Origin: JABMPX01 sp964649795
GTDB lineage: Bacteria > Patescibacteriota > Minisyncoccia > Portnoybacterales > UBA2143
Assembly (NCBI GenBank): GCA_964649795.1
Contig: CAZYQY010000001.1
Location: 1-64,000 of the forward strand
Reading direction: 5' to 3'
DNA length: 64,000 nucleotides
Positions 37,898 through 46,662 of this stretch are shown here, in pieces. A program made the translations under genes and the position numbers. Every line of letters begins with the position of its first letter. The first letter of the stretch is position 1. The notes below the pieces were generated by a model. It did not search any database. It was not told where the DNA came from and saw nothing but the letters and a program-made list of their open reading frames with translations.

Positions 37898-40021
37898 ATG
37901 CGTGAATATCCTATTGAAAAAACAAGAGATATTGGCATTATTGCTCATATAGATGCTGGAAAAACAACCGTAACTGAAAGGGTTCTTTTTTATACTGGAA
38001 TTTCTCATAAAATTGGCGAAGTTCACGAAGGTGAAGCTATTATGGATTGGATGGAACAGGAAAGAGAGCGAGGTATTACCATAACTTCAGCAGCAACAAC
38101 TTGTTTCTGGACTCCACGAGGATATTTTTCACAAGAAAATAGTAAAGAAAATGAATATAGGATTAATATAATTGATACGCCTGGACATATTGATTTTACT
38201 GTTGAGGTTCAGCGCTCTCTAAGAGTTTTAGATGGAGCAGTTGTTGTTTTTGACGGAGTGGCTGGAGTAGAACCACAGTCAGAAACAGTCTGGCACCAAG
38301 CAGACAAGTTTAAAGTTCCTCGCATTTGCCTTATTAATAAATTGGACAGGACAGGAGCTAATTTCGAAATGAGCTTAAGGTCGATTTGGGAAAGATTAAC
38401 TCCAAAGGCAATAGCTATGCAAATTCCCATTGGCTTAGAAGAAAAACACGAAGGAGTGGTTGATTTAATTAAAATGAAAGCATATAAATTTACTGGAGAT
38501 TATGGCAAAGATATAGTTGAAGAAGAAATTCCAGAAGAATTAAAAGACCAAAGCAAGGATTATCATGACAAATTAGTGGAAAAAATTGTTGAACAGGATG
38601 AAAAATTAACAGAGGCATATTTAAATGACAAAGAAATTAAACAAGAAGACCTAAGACGAGTTTTGCGCAAGGCAGTTATTAATTATGATTTAGTACCTGT
38701 TTTTTGCGGCTCTGCTTTAAAGAATAAAGGTATTCAGCTTTTACTTGATGCTGTTGTTGATTATCTGCCATCTCCAAGCGATATACCTCCTGTACAAGGT
38801 TTTGACCCTAAAGACGAAACAAAAAAAATAATCAAAGAAAGTAAAGACGATCAGTCTTTTTCAGCATTAGTTTTCAAAGTAGCTACTGATCCTTTTGTTG
38901 GCCAACTAGCATATTTAAGGATATACTCTGGTATTTTGGCAAGCGGTTCTTATGTTTTGAACTCAAACACTGGAGATAAAGAAAGAGTTGGCCGAATTTT
39001 AAGAATGCATTCTAATAAGCGAGAAGAAGTTAAAGAAATCTACGCTGGGGATATTGCTGCTGTAGTTGGTTTAAAAGATACGACTACTGGCGATACTTTG
39101 GCTGATCCAAACCATCCAGTAATATTAGAAAAAATAACTTTTCCTGAACCAGTTATTTCTATTGCTATTGAGCCGAAAACAAAAGCTGACCAGGAAAAAA
39201 TGGCCTTGGCTTTGAAACGATTGGCTGAAGAAGATCCTACATTTAAAATTAAAGGCGATTTGGAAACCGGACAGACAATTATTTCCGGAATGGGAGAGTT
39301 GCATTTAGAAGTTCTTGTTGATCGAATGTTAAGAGAGTTTAAAGTAGAGGCAAACATTGGTCAGCCTCAAGTGGCTTACAAAGAAACAATTAAAGGTACA
39401 TCAGAAGCTGAAGGGAAATACATAAGGCAAAGTGGCGGTCGCGGCCAATACGGCCATGTCTGGTTGCGAATTGAAGCGCAAGAACAGGGCAAGGGCTTTG
39501 AATTTATTGATGCGATTAAAGGAGGAATTATACCTCAAGAATATATTCCAGCTGTGGAAAAAGGAATTAAAGAGGCAATGAGTAAAGGAATTTTAGCTGG
39601 CTATCCAGTGGTTGATATAAAGACAACTCTTTATGACGGTTCTTTCCATGATGTAGATTCCTCTGAATCAGCTTTTAAGATCGCTGGTTCAATTGCCTTG
39701 CAGAAAGCATTTAAAGAAGCTAATCCAATTCTCTTAGAACCAATTATGAAACTACAAGTGATTACTCCGGAACAATTTATGGGTGATGTTATTGGCGATA
39801 TCAGCTCAAAAAGAGGCAAAATTGAGGAAATGGAAGACAGAGGAGAAGAAATGAACAAGGTTAAGGTTATTAATGCCAAGGTGCCTTTGTCTGGCATGTT
39901 TGGCTATGCAACGCAGTTGCGATCAATAACTCAAGGACGAGCTAATTTTACCATGGAATTTGACCATTATACTGAAGTGCCAAAAAATGTGGCAGAGGAG
40001 ATTATAGGAGAGAAAAAATAA
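37898..40021 (+). CDS. fusA: Elongation factor G
   Basis: 707 residues, complete five-domain EF-G, the translocation GTPase. G1 GIIAHIDAGKTTVTERVL near residue 13, the switch region MDWMEQERERGITITSAAT, G3 IIDTPGHIDFTVEVQRSLR, G4 NKLDRTGANF and G5 CGSALKNKGIQLLLDAV are all canonical. Domain IV carries GGRGQYGHVWLRIE, and the C terminus ends MEFDHYTEVPKNVAEEI. It follows rpsG by 5 nt and precedes a small ORF and tuf. Confidence 0.98.
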   Translation: MREYPIEKTRDIGIIAHIDAGKTTVTERVLFYTGISHKIGEVHEGEAIMDWMEQERERGITITSAATTCFWTPRGYFSQENSKENEYRINIIDTPGHIDFTVEVQRSLRVLDGAVVVFDGVAGVEPQSETVWHQADKFKVPRICLINKLDRTGANFEMSLRSIWERLTPKAIAMQIPIGLEEKHEGVVDLIKMKAYKFTGDYGKDIVEEEIPEELKDQSKDYHDKLVEKIVEQDEKLTEAYLNDKEIKQEDLRRVLRKAVINYDLVPVFCGSALKNKGIQLLLDAVVDYLPSPSDIPPVQGFDPKDETKKIIKESKDDQSFSALVFKVATDPFVGQLAYLRIYSGILASGSYVLNSNTGDKERVGRILRMHSNKREEVKEIYAGDIAAVVGLKDTTTGDTLADPNHPVILEKITFPEPVISIAIEPKTKADQEKMALALKRLAEEDPTFKIKGDLETGQTIISGMGELHLEVLVDRMLREFKVEANIGQPQVAYKETIKGTSEAEGKYIRQSGGRGQYGHVWLRIEAQEQGKGFEFIDAIKGGIIPQEYIPAVEKGIKEAMSKGILAGYPVVDIKTTLYDGSFHDVDSSESAFKIAGSIALQKAFKEANPILLEPIMKLQVITPEQFMGDVIGDISSKRGKIEEMEDRGEEMNKVKVINAKVPLSGMFGYATQLRSITQGRANFTMEFDHYTEVPKNVAEEIIGEKK

Positions 40022-40043
40022 AAATTAAAAATTACTTATTATT

Positions 40044-40274
40044 ATGCTGTGGAAAACTATAAAAAAAATATTGCAAAAACAAGGCGGAAAGTGTATTATA
40101 TTAGAAGAAGATCAACCGGCCTATTTAGTAATGAAAATAGATGATTATGAAAAAGGCCTAGAAAAAGATCAGGCTCCAGAAATAGACAAGGTTAATAAAG
40201 ATATTAACGAATGGAAAGAAAACGAGAATCAAGAAGATAGTCAAGCCGTAAAGATAGAAGATTTACCGTTTTAG
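40044..40274 (+). CDS. Small protein between fusA and tuf, Phd/YefM-like N-terminal pattern
   Basis: 76 residues. The first half (IILEEDQPAYLVMKIDDYE) has the beta-strand pattern of Phd/YefM-type antitoxin DNA-binding domains (a variant of the usual xxLVxxxDYE). The second half is acidic and disordered. No toxin gene adjoins it. It lies 22 nt after fusA and 12 nt before the tuf promoter, so a role in controlling the str operon or tuf is conceivable but untested. Confidence 0.55.
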   Translation: MLWKTIKKILQKQGGKCIILEEDQPAYLVMKIDDYEKGLEKDQAPEIDKVNKDINEWKENENQEDSQAVKIEDLPF

Positions 40275-40286
40275 ATTAGCAAAGTA

Positions 40287-40315
40287 TTGACTATTTGGAG
40301 GATGTCTTGTAAACT
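40287..40315 (+). promoter_or_regulatory. tuf promoter with long leader
   Basis: TTGACT, 17 nt, TAAACT, then a leader of about 110 nt with hairpin AGTGAA/TTCACT (about 40379-40402) before the tuf ATG. This allows tuf to be transcribed apart from fusA. Confidence 0.6.
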
Positions 40316-40429
40316 TTACATAAAGTTAATTTTCCGTTTTATAAAAATAATTTAATATAAGTGAATAGAGAATATTAACTAGTGAATCTTTTATGGTTCA
40401 CTGCTAATTACTCGCTGTTCATTTAATTT

Positions 40430-41629
40430 ATGGCTGAGAAATTTGAAAGAACTAAGCCTCATCTTAATATAGGTACCATTGGTCATGTTGACCATGGCAA
40501 AACAACTTTAACAGCAGCTATTTTAAAATGCTTAAAATCAGCTGGTTTTAAATCGCAGGATAAAAATGTCAGCGATATTGATAATGCGCCAGAAGAAAAG
40601 GCGCGTGGTTTGACTATTGCAGTGGCTCATGTTGAGTATGAGACAGAAAAACGTCATTATGCTCATATTGATTGTCCAGGCCATGCTGATTATATTAAAA
40701 ATATGATTACTGGCGCCGCTCAAATGGATGGAGCAATTTTAGTTGTCTCTGCTTCAGACGGACCACTGCCTCAGACAAGGGAGCATATTCTTTTAGCCCG
40801 TCAAGTTGGCTTGCCAGCTTTAGTTGTCTTTTTAAACAAGGTTGATCAGGTTGATGATCCTGAATTAATTGATTTAGTTGAGCAGGAAATTAGAGAACTT
40901 TTAAGTAAATATGAATTTGAAGGAGAAAAAATTCCTATTATCCGAGGTTCTGCTTTGCAAGCAATGGAATGCGGCTGCGGCAAAGAAGATTGTCCTAAAT
41001 GCGGGCCAATTTTGCAATTAATGAAAGCAGTTGACGAAAGTATTCCTGAGCCAGCCCGAGCAATTGATGAGCCTTTTTTAATGCCGATTGAAGATGTTTT
41101 TTCCATAGAAGGCAGAGGAACTGTTGCTACAGGAAGAATTGAAAGGGGCAAGATTAAGCTTAATGACGAAGTTGAAATTGTTGGAATCAAAGATACTCAA
41201 AAAACAGTAGTTACTGGGATTGAAATGTTTAACAAATCACTTGAAGAAGGACAAGCCGGAGACAATGCTGGTATTCTTTTAAGAGGGGTTAAAAGAGAAG
41301 ATGTTGAAAGGGGGCAAGTTCTAACCAAACCAGGAAGCATTACTCCTCATCAGGAATTTGAAGGCGAAGTGTATATTTTAAGCAAAGAAGAAGGCGGACG
41401 ACATACTCCTTTCTTCAGCGGATACAAGCCCCAATTTTTCATTAGAACAAGCGATGTTACCGGTGATGTTAATTTGCCAGAAGGGACTGAAATGGTTATG
41501 CCAGGAGATACAGTTAATTTGAAAATTAAATTAGTAGCACCGGTTGCTTTAGAGAATAAACAAAGATTTGCTCTTAGAGAAGGGGGCAAAACAGTTGGCG
41601 CTGGCGTGGTAACTAAGATAATAAAATAA
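40430..41629 (+). CDS. tuf: Elongation factor Tu with Cys-rich insert
   Basis: 399 residues. G1 is GHVDHGKT (18-25), G3 is DCPGHADYIKNM, G4 is NKVDQVDD, G5 is RGSALQAME. EF-Tu delivers aminoacyl-tRNA to the ribosome. Where E. coli has a short acidic stretch after the G5 helix, this protein has ECGCGKEDCPKCGPI, with Cys at 181, 183, 188 and 191 in a CxCx4CxxC array that could hold a metal. Domains II and III are normal (FSIEGRGTVATGRIERG, GGRHTPFFSGYKPQF). It is followed 4 nt later by rpsJ. Confidence 0.97.
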   Translation: MAEKFERTKPHLNIGTIGHVDHGKTTLTAAILKCLKSAGFKSQDKNVSDIDNAPEEKARGLTIAVAHVEYETEKRHYAHIDCPGHADYIKNMITGAAQMDGAILVVSASDGPLPQTREHILLARQVGLPALVVFLNKVDQVDDPELIDLVEQEIRELLSKYEFEGEKIPIIRGSALQAMECGCGKEDCPKCGPILQLMKAVDESIPEPARAIDEPFLMPIEDVFSIEGRGTVATGRIERGKIKLNDEVEIVGIKDTQKTVVTGIEMFNKSLEEGQAGDNAGILLRGVKREDVERGQVLTKPGSITPHQEFEGEVYILSKEEGGRHTPFFSGYKPQFFIRTSDVTGDVNLPEGTEMVMPGDTVNLKIKLVAPVALENKQRFALREGGKTVGAGVVTKIIK

Positions 41630-41633
41630 AGTA

Positions 41634-41966
41634 ATGGCACCTAAAAAAGAGAAAGAAGTCAAACAGAAGATTCGTATTAAAATTCAAGCATACGATCATA
41701 AGCTTATTGACCAATCAGTAAAGCAAATCGTTGAATCAGTTAGTCGCTATGGCGTTAAAATTTGCGGTCCGGTTCCCTTACCAACAGAAATTCATAAATA
41801 TACAATTAATCGTTCTAGCTTTGTGCATAAAGATTCACGTGAACAGTATGAAATGAGAGTCCATAAGCGATTAATTGATATTATTAATCCTGGTCCCAAA
41901 ATAATTGATGCTTTGATGAATTTAACATTGCCAGCTGGTGTTGATATTGAAATAAAAACAATATGA
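41634..41966 (+). CDS. rpsJ: 30S ribosomal protein uS10
   Basis: 110 residues with a short Lys-rich N-terminal extension (MAPKKEKEVKQ). IRIKIQAYDHKLIDQSVKQI, CGPVPLPTEIHKYTINRSSFVHKDSREQYEMR and LPAGVDIEIKTI are the family landmarks. S10 is in the small-subunit head and doubles as NusE in antitermination complexes. It opens the S10 operon directly behind tuf and is separated from rplC by an 82-bp gap containing a terminator-like hairpin. Confidence 0.97.
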   Translation: MAPKKEKEVKQKIRIKIQAYDHKLIDQSVKQIVESVSRYGVKICGPVPLPTEIHKYTINRSSFVHKDSREQYEMRVHKRLIDIINPGPKIIDALMNLTLPAGVDIEIKTI

Positions 41967-42004
41967 TTATTTCTAATTAATTATTTCGGCAATATACCTT
42001 ATTA

Positions 42005-42032
42005 AATACCGGGTTTAATGCCCGGTATTTTA
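42005..42032 (+). terminator. Hairpin between rpsJ and rplC, possible attenuator
   Basis: AATACCGGG pairs with CCCGGTATT around TTTAATG, followed by TTATT. It could end the tuf-rpsJ transcript or attenuate readthrough into the S10 operon. Confidence 0.6.
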
Positions 42033-42048
42033 TTAGCAATTAATTCCC

Positions 42049-42732
42049 ATGAAATTTATTTTAGGAAAAAAAATAGGAATGACTCAAGTTTTTAATCAGG
42101 ATAATCAAGTTGTCCCAGTGACCCTGATTGAAGCTGGACCTTGTTTTGTTGTCCAGATAAAAACAAAAGAAAAAGACGGTTATTCAGCTGTTCAGATTGG
42201 CTTTGATAAACTAAATGATAAAAAGATTAAAAAATCTCAGAAAAGCAAAGCTTTTCGCTACTTAAAAGAATTTTCGCAGAATGGTTTAAAAATTGACGAT
42301 GAAATCAATATCTCTGCATTCAATCCTGGCGAAATAGTTAATATAACAGGAATTTCTAAGGGCAAAGGATTTCAAGGCGTTATTAAACGCTACGGCTTTG
42401 CAGGCATGCCTGCTTCTCACGGAACTAAACATACTGAACGCGCGCCTGGTTCAATAGGTTCAGCTTTCCCAGAAAGAGTTTTCAAAGGGAAAAAAATGGG
42501 TGGTCGCATGGGAAGTGATAAAATAACTATTCAAGGATTAGAAATAGCCCGGGTAGATGAAAAAAATAATTTATTGGCTGTTAAAGGTGCTGTTCCAGGC
42601 AGAAAAGGAACACTTTTAGAAATAATAGTTATTAAAGAAATTGAGGCAGTTAAAGAAGAAAAAGAAGGAAAATTAATTGCTGATTTGGAAAAACAAGAAG
42701 CTGATGCTGAAAAGAAAAAAGACGCTAAATAA
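42049..42732 (+). CDS. rplC: 50S ribosomal protein uL3
   Basis: 227 residues. KFILGKKIGMTQVFNQDNQ at the N terminus, GKGFQGVIKRYGFAGMPASHG and PGSIGSAFPERVFKGKKMGGR in the loop that approaches the peptidyl transferase centre. The last 25-30 residues are an extra charged tail (EEKEGKLIADLEKQEADAEK). Starts the rplC-rplD-rplW-rplB-rpsS-rplV-rpsC-rplP-rpmC-rpsQ run. Confidence 0.97.
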   Translation: MKFILGKKIGMTQVFNQDNQVVPVTLIEAGPCFVVQIKTKEKDGYSAVQIGFDKLNDKKIKKSQKSKAFRYLKEFSQNGLKIDDEINISAFNPGEIVNITGISKGKGFQGVIKRYGFAGMPASHGTKHTERAPGSIGSAFPERVFKGKKMGGRMGSDKITIQGLEIARVDEKNNLLAVKGAVPGRKGTLLEIIVIKEIEAVKEEKEGKLIADLEKQEADAEKKKDAK

Positions 42733-42735
42733 AAT

Positions 42736-43380
42736 ATGAAAGAAATAATATACAATCAAAAAGGAGAAGAAATTGATAAAGCGGATTTGCCAGCTAAGAT
42801 TTTTAATGTGCCAATGAATAAGGATTTAGTTCATCAGGCAGTAGTAACCCAAATGGCTAATTCGCGGAAAGTTATAGCCCATGCTAAGGACAGAAGCGAG
42901 AAACGAGGAGGAGGCCGTAAACCATGGAGACAAAAAGGAACTGGCAGAGCTAGGCACGGTTCTATCCGTTCTCCAATTTGGAGAGGCGGCGGAGTAACTT
43001 TTGGTCCAACCAAAGACAGGAATTTTAGTAAAAAGATTAACAAAAAAATGAAACAGAAGGCATTATTAATGGCCTTATCTTCTAAATTAAAAGATAAAGA
43101 GATAATTTTATTAGATAAAGTAGAATTAACAAAAAGAAAAACTAAATTAATAGTTGAAATAATTGATAACTTAGGAATAAAACTGAAAAGGAATTTGTCT
43201 AAAAGTATTTTAATTGTTCTGCCTAAAGCAGATTTAAAAATTAGCCAATCAGTTAAAAATATCCCTAAAAAAAAGACAATTAGAGCTGATAGTTTGAATA
43301 TTTTAGATATTCTATCGCATCAATATTTATTAATTCTACAAGATTCAATTAAAGTAATTGAAAAAACCTACTTAAAGTAA
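42736..43380 (+). CDS. rplD: 50S ribosomal protein uL4
   Basis: 214 residues. DLVHQAVVTQMANSRKVIAHA, then the exit-tunnel loop KRGGGRKPWRQKGTGRARHG and SPIWRGGGVTFGPTKDRN are typical L4. In E. coli L4 represses its own operon by binding the S10 leader; whether the hairpin upstream of rplC serves this here is not known. Three nt after rplC. Confidence 0.97.
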   Translation: MKEIIYNQKGEEIDKADLPAKIFNVPMNKDLVHQAVVTQMANSRKVIAHAKDRSEKRGGGRKPWRQKGTGRARHGSIRSPIWRGGGVTFGPTKDRNFSKKINKKMKQKALLMALSSKLKDKEIILLDKVELTKRKTKLIVEIIDNLGIKLKRNLSKSILIVLPKADLKISQSVKNIPKKKTIRADSLNILDILSHQYLLILQDSIKVIEKTYLK

Positions 43381-43396
43381 ATTTTAAATTAAATTC

Positions 43397-43840
43397 ATGT
43401 CTTTATTAGATAGATTTAGAAAAAAGAAAATTGAGAAAAAAGTTGAAAAAGTCCCGATGGCAAAACCATTGAGGATCCTCGACACCGAAGGTGCCAAGGA
43501 GCCAGAAAAGGAAATATCGTCTAGAAAAATAGTCAATAAGAAAACTTTTCAGGTTTATCAAGTTATTAAAGAACCGCATATTACTGAAAAGGCAACTTTT
43601 TTAACGGAACAGGATAAATATATTTTTAAAATTTTTTCAAAAGCTAATAAAATCGAAACAAAGAAAGCTATTGAATCTCTTTATGGAGTTAAGGTAAAGA
43701 AAGTGAGCATTATCCATTTGCCTTCAAAAAGAAGACGATTAGGTCAAAGCCAAGGGTGGAGACATGGACTAAAAAAAGGATTTAAAAAGGCAATCGTGAC
43801 TTTAAAAAAAGGAGAAAAAATAGAATTATTGCCTAGATAA
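43397..43840 (+). CDS. rplW: 50S ribosomal protein uL23 with N-terminal extension
   Basis: 147 residues against about 100 in E. coli. The core begins near residue 56 (VIKEPHITEKATFLTEQDKY) and includes KANKIETKKAIESLYGVKVKKV and the loop KRRRLGQSQGWRHGLKKGFKKAI. L23 surrounds the tunnel exit and docks SRP and trigger factor. The 50-residue extension is charged and contains a GC-richer imperfect palindrome (43473-43503) coding residues 26-36 (RILDTEGAKEP), which looks like an in-frame inserted element. Confidence 0.94.
   Translation: MSLLDRFRKKKIEKKVEKVPMAKPLRILDTEGAKEPEKEISSRKIVNKKTFQVYQVIKEPHITEKATFLTEQDKYIFKIFSKANKIETKKAIESLYGVKVKKVSIIHLPSKRRRLGQSQGWRHGLKKGFKKAIVTLKKGEKIELLPR
43473..43503. 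repeat. In-frame imperfect palindrome in rplW
   Basis: GGATCCTCGACACC and GGTGCCAAGGAGCC flank GAA. As minus-strand RNA 13 of 14 positions can pair with two G-U. Base composition and codons differ from the AT-rich surroundings. Confidence 0.6.
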
Positions 43841-43847
43841 AATTAAT

Positions 43848-44690
43848 ATGAAATGTTATAAACCAACCACACCAGGCAGAAGAGGAATGACATCAATTGA
43901 TTATTCTGTTTTAACTAAAACCAAGCCAGCGAAAAAATTAACTAAAAAATTAGTTAAAAAATCCGGAAGAGGCTATCGCGGCAGAGTTACAGTAAGGCAT
44001 AAAGGTGGCGGTCATAAACGTAAATACCGTTTGATTGATTTTGAGCGTTATGATAAGATTGATGTCCCAGCTAATATAGTTTCATTAGAATATGACCCTA
44101 ACCGAAGTTGTTTTATTGCCCTTTTGAACTATTTAGATGGAGAAAAAAGATATATTTTAGCTCCTGACGGTATTAAAGTCGGCCATAAAGTTATTTGCCA
44201 GGAAAAAGCAGCATTAAAGATTGGGAATAGAATGCAATTAAAAAATATCTTGTCTGGCAGTTTTGTCTATAATATTGAGCTTTCTCCTAAACAGGGCGGC
44301 AAAATAGTCCGTTCAGCTGGCAGTTCTGCACAAATAATGGCTCATGAAGGAGGATATACTCATCTTAAATTGCCTTCTGGAGAAATTAGAATGGTTAAAG
44401 AAGATTGCTTAGCCAGTTTTGGACAGATAAGCAACCCAGAACACAATACAGTAGTTATTGGCAAAGCTGGTCGGAGCCGTTGGATGGGTCGTCGGCCAAC
44501 AGTGCGCGGCTCAGCAATGAATGCTTGTGATCATCCGCACGGAGGAGGAGAGAATCGTCAATCAATTGGCCTAAGAAAAGGACCAAAAACCCCTTGGGGC
44601 AAACTGGCATATGGAGTGAAAACAAGAAAAAATAAGAAAGCAAGCAATAAATTGATTTTAAAGAAAAGGACAAAGAAGAAGAAAAAATAG
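43848..44690 (+). CDS. rplB: 50S ribosomal protein uL2
   Basis: 280 residues, standard. KKSGRGYRGRVTVRHKGGGHKRKYR near the N terminus, LEYDPNRSCFIALLNYLDGE, and the catalytically important C-terminal loop with MNACDHPHGGGENRQSIGLRK, including the conserved His of HPHGGG. L2 helps subunit association and peptidyl transferase formation. Followed 16 nt later by rpsS. Confidence 0.98.
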   Translation: MKCYKPTTPGRRGMTSIDYSVLTKTKPAKKLTKKLVKKSGRGYRGRVTVRHKGGGHKRKYRLIDFERYDKIDVPANIVSLEYDPNRSCFIALLNYLDGEKRYILAPDGIKVGHKVICQEKAALKIGNRMQLKNILSGSFVYNIELSPKQGGKIVRSAGSSAQIMAHEGGYTHLKLPSGEIRMVKEDCLASFGQISNPEHNTVVIGKAGRSRWMGRRPTVRGSAMNACDHPHGGGENRQSIGLRKGPKTPWGKLAYGVKTRKNKKASNKLILKKRTKKKKK

Positions 44691-44706
44691 AATAATTTAT
44701 TAAATT

Positions 44707-45000
44707 ATGTCACGAAGTCTAAAAAAAGGACCATATGTTGATAATAAGCTATTAAAGAAAATAGCTAAGTTAAAATTGGGAGATAAAACAATAATTAAAA
44801 CATGGGCTCGGGCAAGTACAATTACTCCAGAGATGATTGGCTTTACTTTTGGGGTTCATAACGGGAAAGAGCATATTTCAGTTTTTATTACTGAAGATAT
44901 GGTTGGCCACAAATTAGGTGAATTTTCTCTAACAAGAAAATTTGTTAAACATGGCGGCAGAATGCAGAAAGAACAGGAATCAGCTGCCAAAAGAAAATGA
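44707..45000 (+). CDS. rpsS: 30S ribosomal protein uS19
   Basis: 97 residues. MSRSLKKGPYVDNKLLKKI, IKTWARASTITPEMIGFTFGVHNGKEH and GHKLGEFSLTRKF are canonical S19, which sits in the head and contacts A-site tRNA. Its TGA stop overlaps the rplV start (ATGA), giving coupled translation and showing that TGA is read as stop. Confidence 0.97.
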   Translation: MSRSLKKGPYVDNKLLKKIAKLKLGDKTIIKTWARASTITPEMIGFTFGVHNGKEHISVFITEDMVGHKLGEFSLTRKFVKHGGRMQKEQESAAKRK

Positions 45001-45575
45001 TTAAAGCTAAATTAAGACATTTAAGAATATCTCCCAGAAAAGTTAGATTAGTAGCTAATCTGATTAAGGGATTAACAGTAGTAGAGGCTGAAAATCAGTT
45101 AAAGTTTTTAACTAAAAGGTCATCTACACAAGTTTTAAAACTTTTGAATTCAGCAGTGGCCAATGCAAAACATAATGCTGATTCTCCTAAAGATAATCTT
45201 TACATAGCTGAAATTTTTGTTGATACTGGTCCCGTGTTAAAAAGATGGCGTCCCAGGGCTATGGGTCGAGCCGCGCCAATAGCAAAAAGGACTAGTCATT
45301 TAACAATAATTTTAGATCAAATTAAAAAAGGAACAAAGAAAAAATTAGCAAAAGAGAAAATTGAGCCAACTGTTAAAGAAGAAAAAACACCGGATTTATT
45401 AAAAGAAATCAGTCAGCCATTAGAAAAAACAGATGAAGATGCAAAAATTATTTCAAGACCGAGAAAAGTTTTGCCTCCTAAGCCTTATAAAACAACTTCT
45501 CAATCAAAGAAAAAGTTTTTTAGCAGGCAGACCTTTGGCAATGCTAAAAAGATCTTTAGGAGAAAAAGTATATAG
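44997..45575 (+). CDS. rplV: 50S ribosomal protein uL22 with long C-terminal tail
   Basis: 192 residues. The core (first about 112) has LRHLRISPRKVRLVANLIKG, VANAKHNADSPKDNLYIAEI and the tunnel beta-hairpin VLKRWRPRAMGRAAPIAKRTSH. About 80 further residues are charged and low-complexity (KKLAKEKIEPTVKEEKTPDL to NAKKIFRRKSI), beyond the family's usual end. Such tails recur in this operon's proteins and may be lineage-specific rRNA contacts. Confidence 0.95.
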   Translation: MIKAKLRHLRISPRKVRLVANLIKGLTVVEAENQLKFLTKRSSTQVLKLLNSAVANAKHNADSPKDNLYIAEIFVDTGPVLKRWRPRAMGRAAPIAKRTSHLTIILDQIKKGTKKKLAKEKIEPTVKEEKTPDLLKEISQPLEKTDEDAKIISRPRKVLPPKPYKTTSQSKKKFFSRQTFGNAKKIFRRKSI

Positions 45576-45592
45576 TATATAATAAAATAATC

Positions 45593-46246
45593 ATGGGACA
45601 TAAAGTTCATCCATACATTTTTCGGTTAGGCATAGTGAATGATTGGAAATCAAAATGGTTTAGTCGAAAAAAATACAAGGATTTTTTAGAGCAAGATGTA
45701 AAATTGCGAAGTTTTATAGCGAAAAAATTAGATAAAGCTGGAATTAATTCAATAAAAATAGAGCGATCAGTTAATTTTATTAATATTATTATTGGAGCAT
45801 CTCGGCCAGGTCTGGTTATTGGAAGAGGAGGAAGCGGAGCAGAAGAGCTTAAAAAAGAAATAAAAGAAATTATTGAAAAAAGTGAGATAGGAACAGCCAA
45901 TTTGGAAGTTCGTTTGGAAATAGAAGAAATTGGACAGCCAACAACTCGAGCATCGGTTATGGCTATGGAAATGGCTGGGCAATTAGAAAAAAGAATGCCT
46001 TATCGCAGAGTAATGAAGCAAACTCTGGATAAAATTATACAAAATAAAGAAGTTAAAGGTGCTAAGGTAATGGTTGGCGGAAGATTAAATGGCGCTGAAA
46101 TAGCTCGTACAGAATGGCTAAAAAAAGGAAGAGTTCCTTTGCAAACATTACGTTCTGATATTGACTATGCTCAAGCAACTGCTTACACTACTTACGGAAC
46201 AATTGGTGTAAAAGTATGGATTTATAAAGGAGAAGTATTTGATTAA
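45593..46246 (+). CDS. rpsC: 30S ribosomal protein uS3
   Basis: 217 residues. MGHKVHPYIFRLGIVNDWKS, the KH domain with ASRPGLVIGRGGSGAEELKK and the C-terminal domain with GAKVMVGGRLNGAEIARTEW and TAYTTYGTIGVKVWIYKGE are standard S3, part of the mRNA entry helicase. The KH GXXG reads GRGG. Confidence 0.97.
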   Translation: MGHKVHPYIFRLGIVNDWKSKWFSRKKYKDFLEQDVKLRSFIAKKLDKAGINSIKIERSVNFINIIIGASRPGLVIGRGGSGAEELKKEIKEIIEKSEIGTANLEVRLEIEEIGQPTTRASVMAMEMAGQLEKRMPYRRVMKQTLDKIIQNKEVKGAKVMVGGRLNGAEIARTEWLKKGRVPLQTLRSDIDYAQATAYTTYGTIGVKVWIYKGEVFD

Positions 46247-46251
46247 TAATT

Positions 46252-46662
46252 ATGTTGTCACCTAAAAAAGTAAAACATAGAAAATGGCAGAAAGGCACTA
46301 GACGAGGGAAAGGAAAAGCAACGCGCGGGACAAAATTGTCTTTTGGCTCTTTTGGATTAAAGATTATGGAAGAATGTTGGTTAACTGCGAGGCAAATTGA
46401 ATCAGCTAGACGTACTATGACTAGGTATGTCCAGCGTGGAGGAAAAATTTGGATTAGAGTTTTCCCTGACAAGCCAGTAACTAAAAAAGGCATAGAAGTG
46501 CCAATGGGTGGAGGCAAAGGCAGTGTTGACCATTATGTTATGCCAATTAAACCAGGCCGTATTATTTTTGAAATGGACGGGATTTCTGAAGAGATGGCAA
46601 AAGAAGCAATGCGTCGGGCTAGCCATAAATTGCCAATTAAAACAAAGTTTATCAGCCGTTAA
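46252..46662 (+). CDS. rplP: 50S ribosomal protein uL16
   Basis: 136 residues, standard. MLSPKKVKHRKWQKGTRRGK, GSFGLKIMEECWLTARQIESAR, RVFPDKPVTKKGIEVPMGGGKG and HKLPIKTKFI are L16 landmarks; it positions tRNA near the A site and 5S rRNA. A perfect palindrome starts right after its stop codon. Confidence 0.97.
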   Translation: MLSPKKVKHRKWQKGTRRGKGKATRGTKLSFGSFGLKIMEECWLTARQIESARRTMTRYVQRGGKIWIRVFPDKPVTKKGIEVPMGGGKGSVDHYVMPIKPGRIIFEMDGISEEMAKEAMRRASHKLPIKTKFISR

